Shown here in pieces: positions 1-6,805 of a DNA stretch of 29,459 nucleotides (its first letter is position 1; every line of letters starts with the position of its first letter). The position numbers and the translations under genes were made by a program. The notes under the pieces were generated by a model. The model saw only the letters and a list, made by a program, of their open reading frames with translations. It was not told where the DNA came from and ran no database searches. The stretch comes from JAEDES01 sp964470055 (GTDB taxonomy: Bacteria; Bacillota_I; Bacilli_A; RF39; UBA660), in NCBI GenBank assembly GCA_964470055.1, contig CAYXZZ010000013.1:1-29459 (forward strand), written 5' to 3'.

Positions 1-83
1 CTTCCTTTAATTTTATATTTTTTTCATCTTTTATAAAATTTATTCTATTTTACTGTCACATAATTGATATCTCTTTACATTTT

Positions 84-1847
84 CTATTCTACTGTAACAC
101 TCTTCGCCAAATTCTTAGGTTTATCAATGTCACATTCTCTTAACTTCGCAACTTCATAAGCAATTAACTGCAAACAAGGAACAATTACCAATGGCTGAAA
201 AAACTCACTCATCTTAGGAACTACAACATTAATATCATATCCAGCAATTTTCTCATTACTAATCACAATACATTTTGCCCCTCTAGCCTTAACCTCTTGA
301 ACATTAGAAATAGTCTTCTCCTTTATATCCTTATCAGTAATAATCGCAATAACTGGAGTACCATCATCAACTAACGAAATCGTTCCATGTTTTAATTCCC
401 CTGCTTGATAAGCCTCACTATGAATATAAGAAACTTCCTTTAATTTTAAACTTCCTTCCATAGATACAGCATAATCAATTTTTCTACCAATAAAGAACAC
501 ATCATCTCTTTGATAAATCTCTTCTGCTATCTTTCTATAATCATCACGTCTATCCAAAATTTCTCTAACCATTCTAGGAATCATTCTAACTTCTTGCATC
601 ACGTCATTATCTTTAAATCCTCGACTAAGAGATGCTTTATACGCAAGTAGTGATAAAATTGCAACCTGTAACATATATGCTTTTGTAGTCGCAACTGCAA
701 TCTCTGGACCAGCCTCAATAAAAATCTGACTACCGCTTTCTCTCGCAATTGTCGAACCAACCACATTAACTATTGCTAAAGTATTAATTCCTGCCATCTT
801 TGCCTTTCTCATTGCCGCAATCGTATCAGCAGTCTCTCCTGATTGACTAATTAAAATAACTAAAGTTTTTCTATCATAAATAACTTTTTTATAACGGTAC
901 TCACTCGCAACTTCACAAGTTACTCGTAATCCAGCATTTTCTTCCAACAATGTTTTTCCAATCATTCCCGCATACATTGCAGAACCGCACGCTACAATAT
1001 GAATTTCTTCATACTCCGTTAAATCAGGAAGTAAAGATAAATCATCAACATAAGGTCTCAACGTCTTCTCCAAAACAACAGGTTCTTCCATAATTTCCTT
1101 AAGCATATAATGCTCATACCCACATTTATCTTTAGAATCAGCCGAAATATTTGCATAACTCATCTCTTTAGTTATTTCTTTTCCATCTTTAACGACCCTA
1201 ACCTTATCAGAAATTTCTACAATTTCATTTTCATCAAGTAAAATATACTTATCTGTATAACTAATTATTGCCGCTATATCACTCGCAACATAAATCTCAT
1301 CTTTTCCAAAACCGACAATTAAAGGTGAATCTTTTCTAACCGCATACAACTTATCACTATCTTCAAAGAAGATACAAAATGCATATGACCCATTCAAAAC
1401 TGTTACCGCTTTTTCAATAGCCAAAACAGCGTCCCCCTCATAATATTTATTAATAACTGCACACGCAACTTCCGTATCAGTTTCACTATTAAATATAACT
1501 CCTTCTTCTAAAAGTCCTTCTTTAAGTTCACTAGCATTTTCAATAATTCCATTATGAACTAATGTCACTTTCCCCACCTTATGAGGATGAGCATTTTCTT
1601 CACTTGGTACCCCATGAGTTGCCCATCTAGTATGCGCAATCCCCATAGTCGCATCAATTAATTTTGTAGAATTAACCTTCTCTTCCAAATTAGAAATTTT
1701 TCCTACACTTCTAATTATCTGAATCTCTTCAGCATTTTTAAGGGCTATTCCTGCCGAATCATACCCCCTGTACTCTAAATTCTTTAATCCCTCTATTAAA
1801 AATTCTTTTGGTTGTTGTTTTCCTTTATATCCAACAATTCCACACAT
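84..1847 (-). CDS. glmS: Glutamine--fructose-6-phosphate aminotransferase (isomerizing)
   Basis: Makes glucosamine-6-phosphate from fructose-6-phosphate and glutamine, the first committed step toward UDP-GlcNAc for peptidoglycan and teichoic acids; cytosolic. The protein begins MCGIVGYKG, so Cys2 becomes the N-terminal nucleophile of the glutaminase domain (about 1-215), with HTRWATHG at 72-79 and HNGIIEN at 98-104. Two SIS sugar-isomerase domains follow (about 265-400 and 435-575), with SQSGETADT in the first and the conserved SEAYQAGELKHG motif in the second. The length of 587 residues is close to the usual ~600, and the C-terminus ends in the typical KNLAKSVTVE. The ATG at 1847 has a GGAGG sequence 9 nt upstream. 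It is a single-gene unit with its own promoter and a glmS ribozyme in the leader. Identification is firm. Confidence 0.98.
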   Translation of the reverse strand: MCGIVGYKGKQQPKEFLIEGLKNLEYRGYDSAGIALKNAEEIQIIRSVGKISNLEEKVNSTKLIDATMGIAHTRWATHGVPSEENAHPHKVGKVTLVHNGIIENASELKEGLLEEGVIFNSETDTEVACAVINKYYEGDAVLAIEKAVTVLNGSYAFCIFFEDSDKLYAVRKDSPLIVGFGKDEIYVASDIAAIISYTDKYILLDENEIVEISDKVRVVKDGKEITKEMSYANISADSKDKCGYEHYMLKEIMEEPVVLEKTLRPYVDDLSLLPDLTEYEEIHIVACGSAMYAGMIGKTLLEENAGLRVTCEVASEYRYKKVIYDRKTLVILISQSGETADTIAAMRKAKMAGINTLAIVNVVGSTIARESGSQIFIEAGPEIAVATTKAYMLQVAILSLLAYKASLSRGFKDNDVMQEVRMIPRMVREILDRRDDYRKIAEEIYQRDDVFFIGRKIDYAVSMEGSLKLKEVSYIHSEAYQAGELKHGTISLVDDGTPVIAIITDKDIKEKTISNVQEVKARGAKCIVISNEKIAGYDINVVVPKMSEFFQPLVIVPCLQLIAYEVAKLRECDIDKPKNLAKSVTVE

Positions 1848-1877
1848 TATTAAATTCCTCCATCATGAAAATATGTA

Positions 1878-2011
1878 TTGATATATCTTTTGTTGTAATC
1901 TTGATTTTACTTTTTTTAATATATCTAACGAATCACTTAATCCGCAGTGGCACCCGCCGAATCTTTCGAAAACCACTATCCTCGTCAACTTTAAAAGTCC
2001 TGGCGCTCTGT
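1878..2011 (-). ncRNA. glmS ribozyme (glucosamine-6-phosphate-dependent self-cleaving leader RNA)
   Basis: On the minus strand the leader contains the hallmark core of the glmS ribozyme: AGCGCC at 2007-2002, GTTGACGAGGA at 1989-1979, then TTCGGCGGGTGCC ending in the GCGG region near 1942. The strand AGTGG (about 1977-1973) pairs with CCACT (about 1950-1946). A downstream stem pairs GATATAT (1925-1919) with ATATATC (1886-1880), as expected for P4. By homology, cleavage should fall between A2007 and G2006. In known cases GlcN6P binding triggers cleavage and destabilises the glmS mRNA, giving negative feedback. The element sits between the promoter and the start codon. Confidence 0.95.
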
Positions 2012-2047
2012 TGAATCTCCAACCTTTCCTATCATCAACATATTATC

Positions 2048-2076
2048 ATTATATACAAAAAAAAAGAATCTGACAA
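2048..2076 (-). promoter_or_regulatory. Sigma-A-type promoter of glmS
   Basis: The minus strand reads TTGTCA (2076-2071), a 17-nt spacer, then TATAAT (2053-2048). Transcription would start near 2041, about 35 nt before the ribozyme cleavage site. Confidence 0.85.
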
Positions 2077-2079
2077 ACA

Positions 2080-2110
2080 TAGACCCTTTTTAGACACTTT
2101 TAGACATTTT
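2080..2110. repeat. Three helically phased direct repeats upstream of the glmS promoter
   Basis: The plus strand has TAGAC followed by two variable bases and a T-run, starting at 2080, 2091 and 2101, so the spacing is 11 and 10 bp. The array lies just upstream of the glmS -35 box and covers the 3' end of the neighbouring ATPase gene. The phasing would suit a dimeric activator or repressor, but no protein can be assigned. Confidence 0.5.
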
Positions 2111-3071
2111 AAAATTCATCTAATTTCTCAAATGTTACTCTTCTTTCATCATCTATTTCCTTAATTTGATCAGCAAACATCTCATCAAATATTGGCATAG
2201 ATTTACTTATAACATCCGGATAAATATTTTTACTACTAATAATCGCCGTTCTAAAATCCAATATATTAACATCTCTTCTATTATTAAACAAAGCATTTGA
2301 AAAAGCCTCTTGAACTATTGTCAATGAAACATCTGGATACCTTGAACCAATTTCATAAATTCTCTTATACTCGCTCGTAATATCTGTAATAAACTCCATT
2401 ATTCTACTCTTAACAAATGAAGTATACATCATTCTAGCCCCTGTTCTTTTTTCAATCTTTGGTAACGTTCCCATCAATATCGCAATGTTTTCATTACGAG
2501 TAGGTTCATATATTTCTACTTTTTGGAAACGTCTAACAAAAGCCTTATCTCTTAAAATATATCTTTCATACTCATCACTAGTCGTTGCGCCTACAACTTT
2601 AATATCTCCACGATCAAGTGCTGGCTTAAAAGCATTCGCAAAATCTAATGCCTGACCCTTTTCTCCCATCAAAGTATGAATTTCATCTATAAATAAAATT
2701 AACTTAGTCTCATTTTTTAACTCATCAAGTAAAATCTGGATTTTAGCCTCTCCTGTAACTGGATCAGTTCCAATCATTGCCGAAGTACTAACTTTAATTA
2801 CTTTATAGCCTTTTAAAACATCAGGAACCTCATCTCTCTGAATACGATAAGCAAGCCCCTCAACAGTAGCCGTTTTACCAACACCAGGTTTACCAACCAA
2901 CACACAAGACTTATCCGGAGTAAGTAAAATCAACATTATCTGTTTAATCTGTTCATCCCTACCAATTGCCGGATTAGTAATATAAGTTTTCTCTTGAAAA
3001 TTCTCCCCATAAGTTTTCAATACACTAATACGTTTCGCTTTAATATTTTCCGCAGTTAACTCATCGTTCAC
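2109..3071 (-). CDS. Single-domain ClpA/ClpB D1-type AAA+ ATPase
   Basis: This 320-residue protein resembles the first AAA+ domain of ClpA/B/C but has neither the Clp N-domain nor a second AAA+ domain. Visible are the GRDEQI box-VII-like start (about 37-42), Walker A GKPGVGKT (60-67), Walker B LILFIDEIH (about 124-132), sensor-1 VVGATTSDEYERYI and a probable arginine-finger segment KAFVRRFQKV. Where Clp D1 domains carry an aromatic pore loop (KYRG type), this protein has IGTDPVTGEAK, so threading by the usual mechanism is doubtful. The GTG at 3071 is chosen because GAGGAG lies 8 nt upstream; the longer frame starting at 3080 begins inside that site. An extended -10 promoter precedes it. Client and role are unknown; a MoxR- or RavA-like remodelling role is possible. 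Confidence 0.75.
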   Translation of the reverse strand: MNDELTAENIKAKRISVLKTYGENFQEKTYITNPAIGRDEQIKQIMLILLTPDKSCVLVGKPGVGKTATVEGLAYRIQRDEVPDVLKGYKVIKVSTSAMIGTDPVTGEAKIQILLDELKNETKLILFIDEIHTLMGEKGQALDFANAFKPALDRGDIKVVGATTSDEYERYILRDKAFVRRFQKVEIYEPTRNENIAILMGTLPKIEKRTGARMMYTSFVKSRIMEFITDITSEYKRIYEIGSRYPDVSLTIVQEAFSNALFNNRRDVNILDFRTAIISSKNIYPDVISKSMPIFDEMFADQIKEIDDERRVTFEKLDEF

Positions 3072-3096
3072 TCTGACCACTCCTCAATATGTACTT

Positions 3097-3105
3097 ATTA
3101 TAACA
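3097..3105 (-). promoter_or_regulatory. Extended -10 promoter for the AAA+ ATPase gene
   Basis: The minus strand reads TGTTATAAT (TGn plus a perfect -10, TATAAT at 3102-3097). No good -35 is visible, as expected of an extended -10 promoter. It lies in the short gap between two co-directional genes. Confidence 0.55.
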
Positions 3106-3110
3106 CACAA

Positions 3111-3752
3111 TTATTTCTTTTGAGAATCAATAATATACAAAATATCTTCAATTGACTTATCCATATTAAATCTTCCATTACCAACTGGATAATAAACTGA
3201 ATAACACTTAAATTTATCTTTCAACAAAAACTCTTTTTTTCTAACTTGTGAAACAGATATTTTTTCTCCCAGAACCACTGAAGAAACTTGATTACCAAAT
3301 AAAATAATTACTTTTGGATTAACAATTTCCATTTCCTTCATAAAAAGTTTTAAATAATCATGAAAAACACTATCTGGCAATGCTCTTGCATCAACTTGTG
3401 TACATTTTGCTAAATTAGTTATATAAAATTTATTCTTCCTAACTTGTTCATACACTTCTTCTGCAAACTCATAAGTCCATTCACTACCTTTAATTGACTT
3501 AATTTTTTCATATATTTCATCATCAATTACTCCTAATTGATTAAATAAATTCCAAACATTCTTAGTACCAACCCAAGGTGATTTAATCCCTTTCCATTCC
3601 TTACTAGAAGTAATATTTCTCGCCGTAGGATTCATAAATACAAAACACACATCTGGATTTTCTAAACACCCACCAAACGTAATTGAATCTAAGTTAGGAT
3701 CTCCATATTTCTTTTGTAACTTATCATATTTTTTCACTAACTCATCTAACAC
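3111..3752 (-). CDS. Uracil-DNA glycosylase superfamily protein
   Basis: A protein of about 213 residues with the fold signature of the UDG superfamily. An N-terminal strand ends in FVFMNPTARN (near 38-47), the place of the substrate-pocket motif (GINPG in TDG/MUG-type enzymes). It is followed by a SPWVGTKNVWNLF segment like the TDG loop, FYITNLAKCT, the strand VIILFGNQVS, and a C-terminal YYPVGNGRFN in place of the HPS/NPSG motif. Base-excision repair or another nucleobase-recognition role is inferred. Both active-site motifs are divergent, so uracil activity is not assured. The GTG at 3752 is preferred because GAGGTGA lies with GAGG 8 nt upstream, the spacing seen at other genes here; the ATG at 3758 would be only 2 nt away. 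It follows a terminator and has its own extended -10 promoter. Confidence 0.65.
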   Translation of the reverse strand: MLDELVKKYDKLQKKYGDPNLDSITFGGCLENPDVCFVFMNPTARNITSSKEWKGIKSPWVGTKNVWNLFNQLGVIDDEIYEKIKSIKGSEWTYEFAEEVYEQVRKNKFYITNLAKCTQVDARALPDSVFHDYLKLFMKEMEIVNPKVIILFGNQVSSVVLGEKISVSQVRKKEFLLKDKFKCYSVYYPVGNGRFNMDKSIEDILYIIDSQKK

Positions 3753-3775
3753 ACTCATCACCTCGAAACACTACA

Positions 3776-3784
3776 ATTATACCA
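3776..3784 (-). promoter_or_regulatory. Extended -10 promoter for the UDG-like gene
   Basis: The minus strand reads TGGTATAAT (TATAAT at 3781-3776), directly after the T-run of the preceding terminator, so transcription is re-initiated here. No convincing -35 is seen. Confidence 0.55.
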
Positions 3785-3810
3785 AGAAAAAAGACTATTT
3801 GTATAGTCTC
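3785..3810 (-). terminator. Intrinsic terminator after the zinc-ribbon membrane protein
   Basis: On the minus strand a 6-bp stem GACTAT/ATAGTC (3808-3803 with 3798-3793) and a 4-nt loop are followed by a run of six T. It ends the operon 5701-3816. Confidence 0.8.
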
Positions 3811-3815
3811 CATTA

Positions 3816-4232
3816 CTATTGCTTTTTACCACATGCCTTACAAAATGTTGAATCACTATCAATGCTTGCGCCACAGTGTTTACAGTAAATGTTACTTTCT
3901 CCAGTAAGACCTTCCTTAATTGCACTAACTGTTGTTTTAACTGCATCTTTATTAATATCTGCACTTTTACCAGAAATATGTCTTAAATCAACTTCATTCT
4001 CATCAATAATTCCTCTTGTTGCCTTAATACCAATACCACCAGATAATTCTTGAAGATCTTGAATAACTTCTTTATTATCCTCTAACATTTTCTTCTGCAT
4101 CTTTAATTGACGCCCCATCATTTTAGATCTCATCTTAGGACTTACAAATACACTTACCACAAAAACAAACACCACAATAAATATTAAAAAGAAAATTCCC
4201 ATTAATATTCTTGCTCCACTAAAAATACCCAT
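3816..4232 (-). CDS. Membrane-anchored protein with C-terminal zinc ribbon
   Basis: A protein of 138 residues. A hydrophobic segment at about residues 10-30 is a single membrane anchor. A basic, methionine-rich stretch and a mainly helical middle follow, and the last 25 residues form a zinc ribbon with CKHCG and CKACG knuckles about 14 residues apart. The function is not recognised; such ribbons often mediate protein contact. The ATG at 4232 is chosen because AAGAGGAG lies 8 nt upstream; the in-frame GTG at 4241 overlaps that site. It is the last gene of a four-gene operon (Nudix, transglutaminase-like, kinase, this gene) and is closed by a terminator. Confidence 0.65.
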   Translation of the reverse strand: MGIFSGARILMGIFFLIFIVVFVFVVSVFVSPKMRSKMMGRQLKMQKKMLEDNKEVIQDLQELSGGIGIKATRGIIDENEVDLRHISGKSADINKDAVKTTVSAIKEGLTGESNIYCKHCGASIDSDSTFCKACGKKQ

Positions 4233-4257
4233 AAATATCACTCCTCTTATACCTGAA

Positions 4258-4731
4258 TTATATCATCATTTTATTATCATTAACAATTACTATTTTTTTC
4301 TTATATTTAAATAATCTCTCTTCAAAGTCACTTTTATTATTTTCAAAATCATCTGTCCATTTATACATCAATCTTAACATTCCAAAACTAACTTTATAAT
4401 TACATTTTTCAACTCTTAATAACTGTTTAATAAATCTAATAAAAATTCGTAGTTTTCTAACTCTAATAGGAATATCTAAATAAATAATTTTATCAGCCAT
4501 CTCACATAAATAAAATAAATGTTGCCTTAAAACTCCTTCAATTATCCAATCATTCTCTTTATTAATCTCTGATAAAATCTTCTGTTGTTCATCTTCACTT
4601 CTTTTTCTATTATTTTCATCATCATGAACAACAGAATCTATTTCAATATGTTTAATATTAAGTAACTTTGATAATTTTCTTGCCAAAGTAGTTTTCCCAC
4701 TCGCCACTATTCCTACAATTAGAATCTTCAT
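4258..4731 (-). CDS. Small P-loop kinase (FlaR/adenylate-kinase-like)
   Basis: A 157-residue P-loop protein that starts MKILIVG, with Walker A GIVASGKT at 7-14. An early IEIDSVVHDD segment follows the first helix, then WIIEGVLR and KIIYLDIPIRVRK, which together resemble the adenylate-kinase-like topology-modulation (FlaR) group. Members are usually annotated as small-molecule kinases of unknown substrate. The ATG at 4731 is only 1 nt from GAGG, so a weaker GGTG about 8 nt upstream may serve for initiation, or the gene may depend on coupling to its neighbour, whose stop is about 16 nt upstream. It lies in an operon with a Nudix hydrolase. A nucleotide-salvage role is a guess. Confidence 0.6.
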   Translation of the reverse strand: MKILIVGIVASGKTTLARKLSKLLNIKHIEIDSVVHDDENNRKRSEDEQQKILSEINKENDWIIEGVLRQHLFYLCEMADKIIYLDIPIRVRKLRIFIRFIKQLLRVEKCNYKVSFGMLRLMYKWTDDFENNKSDFEERLFKYKKKIVIVNDNKMMI

Positions 4732-4745
4732 ACCTCAAACACCAA

Positions 4746-5288
4746 CTAACTATAAAGTCTTTTACTATCTTTTTTAATCTTCTTACTAAAATACATACAA
4801 TGAATATAAAATCCATTACAATCAATTTTTCCTCTTGGCTTCTTATATCTATAAAATTTTATATCTTTCTTTTCATAAGCACGTCCTTTAACAAAGTCCC
4901 CGAAGTTGTCTTTAAAATCATCAAACAACTCTTCTAAAGAATCATATTCTCTAACACCTTTCATAGCATCCCACGAAGCCTCAAACCAATAATATTTCCC
5001 ATTATTTTTAAATACTAAAAACGTATGATTAGGTTTTCTTTTCATCTTCATATTAACCGCAAAAACAGTCATAAATGGAAAATCTCTCTTTTCAAAATAC
5101 TCTCTTTCTACCTCACATAAATCCCAACAAATAGAATTTTTATGTCTTTTAACTTCATCAGTATATTGCATTCTATAAAGTTCTAAAAACTTTCCATCTT
5201 TTAGTCCAACATGAAGTTTTCCATCTTTGTCATACCAACCATACCCAAATTTAGATAATTCCCTACATAATTTCTCAACTTGTCTCAT
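4746..5288 (-). CDS. Transglutaminase-like cysteine protein
   Basis: A 180-residue soluble protein. Residues 52-62 read SICWDLCEVER, followed by HTFLVF at 88-93 and YYWFEASWD at 99-107. This Cys...His...Glu/Asp order (C54, H88, E103) matches a small transglutaminase-like family in Bacillota in which a CWD...ER motif carries the catalytic cysteine. No signal peptide is visible, so it probably acts in the cytosol. A peptidase or amidase activity is likely from the fold; the substrate is unknown. The start has AGGAGA about 5 nt upstream. It lies 8 nt downstream of the Nudix gene and 14 nt upstream of the kinase gene, so the three are co-transcribed. Confidence 0.6.
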   Translation of the reverse strand: MRQVEKLCRELSKFGYGWYDKDGKLHVGLKDGKFLELYRMQYTDEVKRHKNSICWDLCEVEREYFEKRDFPFMTVFAVNMKMKRKPNHTFLVFKNNGKYYWFEASWDAMKGVREYDSLEELFDDFKDNFGDFVKGRAYEKKDIKFYRYKKPRGKIDCNGFYIHCMYFSKKIKKDSKRLYS

Positions 5289-5296
5289 ATCTTCTC

Positions 5297-5701
5297 CTAC
5301 ATTTCTATATATTTATTAATCATCTTAATTATATGTCCAATATTCCTATCTCCTGCATATTTTTTATCATTACACATATCATCATCTATTGGTAACCATT
5401 CTAATTTATTTACCTCTTCAACCAATTCTACTTCTTTATTTAATACACCAAAATAAACTTCTAAGGCATATCCACAAACAAAATATTCAAAGTCCATAAA
5501 ATGAATTAAATCAATATCATTACGAGTAATTGCTGTCTCTTCTTCTAATTCTCTGTACGCCTCATTCAATTCATCATTTTCTTTTTCAATTTTCCCTCCA
5601 ACTAAATTATATAATCCTTTATAAGGTTCCTTACTCCTTTTACACATTAACACATTACTTTTATCTTTATCATAAACAACTATTACATTCATTCGTTTCA
5701 T
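5297..5701 (-). CDS. Nudix hydrolase (MutT-like)
   Basis: A 134-residue Nudix-fold protein. The Nudix box lies at about residues 36-59: GGKIEKEN, then DELNEAY, then RELEEETAI, keeping the metal-binding REUxEE core. Two box positions differ: the first Glu is Asn, and the usual Gly near the end is Ala. An early KDKSNVLMCKRS strand and a late EWLPIDDD segment fit the family. It probably hydrolyses a nucleoside diphosphate derivative (oxidised dNTP or similar); the substrate cannot be told from sequence. The ATG at 5701 has GAGG 8 nt upstream. It is the first gene of the operon 5701-3816. Confidence 0.85.
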   Translation of the reverse strand: MKRMNVIVVYDKDKSNVLMCKRSKEPYKGLYNLVGGKIEKENDELNEAYRELEEETAITRNDIDLIHFMDFEYFVCGYALEVYFGVLNKEVELVEEVNKLEWLPIDDDMCNDKKYAGDRNIGHIIKMINKYIEM

Positions 5702-5736
5702 TCAAAACACCTCACTATTTATAATAACATATGAAA

Positions 5737-5761
5737 GAAAAAAAGACTATTTTTTAGTCTT
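5737..5761 (-). terminator. Intrinsic terminator overlapping the CDF stop codon
   Basis: On the minus strand AAGACTA (5761-5755) pairs with TAGTCTT (5749-5743), followed by a T-run. The stop codon TAG (5749-5747) lies inside the 3' arm of the stem. Confidence 0.85.
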
Positions 5762-6649
5762 CTCATCTTCCATTGGATTAACATGAATTACTGCCAAATA
5801 TACACTTTCTACTTTTTTAATAATTTCTTTTTCTAATCTATTCGCAATCTCATGACTTTCAAAAGTAGACATATTGCCATCAACATAAATAGTTAAAGAA
5901 ATTTGATATTTATACCCTACTGGTGTTGAATTAAAATGAATTACTTTTTGAATATCTTTATGTTTTTTTATAATTTCATAAACTTGATTCTTAGTCTCAT
6001 TATCCATTGCCTTATCCATTAAAACATTATAACTCTCAATAAATATTTTCACTGCCGTTATAAACATCCAAATAGAAATACCCACTCCAACAATACCATC
6101 AAATATATAAATATTTATTAGTGTAAATAAACAAGCAACCAAGTTCATACTAGTAATAAAACAATCACAAATATGATCTTTCGAATTAGCCTTTATCAAC
6201 AAATTATTATATTTTTTAGAAAGACCATACGTATAAATAAAAAGTCCTAACTTTACTAAAATAGTCACTATACAAACAACAATTAACCAATTAGAAAAAT
6301 CATACTTTTGATTATTAATAATTACCAGTAAAGAATCTTTAAAGATAACTGCTGAAGTTGCCATCATCACTAAACTTATAATCATTGAATAAATATATTC
6401 TGCTTTACCATGACCTAAATTATGATCATCATCACTTGGTTTTGATGCTATCCTATTACCTACAAATGTCATAACCGAAGAAAATATATCCCCTGCACTA
6501 TTAAAACTATCCGCAATCATTGCCTGACTATTAGTAATAAAGCCAATAATTGCCTTAATCACAAGTAAAAACATGTTTCCAACAATACCAAGTATACTTG
6601 CAAACTTAATCTCTTTAAATCTCTTATCTTGTTTTTCTAATTTCATCAT
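5747..6649 (-). CDS. Cation diffusion facilitator exporter, probably manganese type
   Basis: A 300-residue CDF transporter with about six membrane helices and a C-terminal cytoplasmic domain (about 200-300, ending with KVESVYLAVIHVNP). The TM2 signature SQAMIADSFNSAGDIFSS supplies N50 and D54; TM5 (NSKDHICDCF) supplies D158 and D162. This (N/D)xxxD plus DxxxD pattern marks the Mn-exporting branch (MntE-like), whereas zinc exporters carry HxxxD. It should expel Mn(II) by proton antiport. The ATG at 6649 is chosen because AGG lies 6 nt upstream; a longer frame to 6688 would need a TTG start. No manganese riboswitch is visible upstream. Confidence 0.85.
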   Translation of the reverse strand: MMKLEKQDKRFKEIKFASILGIVGNMFLLVIKAIIGFITNSQAMIADSFNSAGDIFSSVMTFVGNRIASKPSDDDHNLGHGKAEYIYSMIISLVMMATSAVIFKDSLLVIINNQKYDFSNWLIVVCIVTILVKLGLFIYTYGLSKKYNNLLIKANSKDHICDCFITSMNLVACLFTLINIYIFDGIVGVGISIWMFITAVKIFIESYNVLMDKAMDNETKNQVYEIIKKHKDIQKVIHFNSTPVGYKYQISLTIYVDGNMSTFESHEIANRLEKEIIKKVESVYLAVIHVNPMEDEKTKK

Positions 6650-6722
6650 TCTCATCCTATTCCAATATATGACTAGTCTAAAAAACAAATCACCTAAAAT
6701 GACTCGTCTTATTCCGCCTAAA

Positions 6723-6751
6723 AGTATATCACAAAATTAAATTTTTTTAAA
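6723..6751 (-). promoter_or_regulatory. Possible promoter of the CDF gene
   Basis: The minus strand reads TTTAAA (6751-6746), a 17-nt spacer, then TATACT (6728-6723). The -35 is weak. It lies between the upstream terminator and the gene. Confidence 0.35.
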
Positions 6752-6772
6752 CTCTAAATTCTATAAAATTAG

Positions 6773-6803
6773 TCAAAAAAAAAGACTTCAACTAAGCCTT
6801 TTT
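6773..6803 (-). terminator. Intrinsic terminator after the LTA-synthase-like gene
   Basis: On the minus strand AAAGGCTT pairs with GAAGTCTTT (one G-T pair) around a short loop and runs into at least eight T. It sits just past the stop codon at 6806. Confidence 0.8.
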
Positions 6804-6805
6804 CT

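Noticed and set aside
1808..2014. A 68-codon open frame on the plus strand over the glmS leader
   Set aside because: It is antisense to the ribozyme, has no ribosome site and no recognisable domain.
6650..6772. Manganese riboswitch (yybP-ykoY type) upstream of the CDF gene
   Set aside because: I looked for the conserved loops and found none in this short region.
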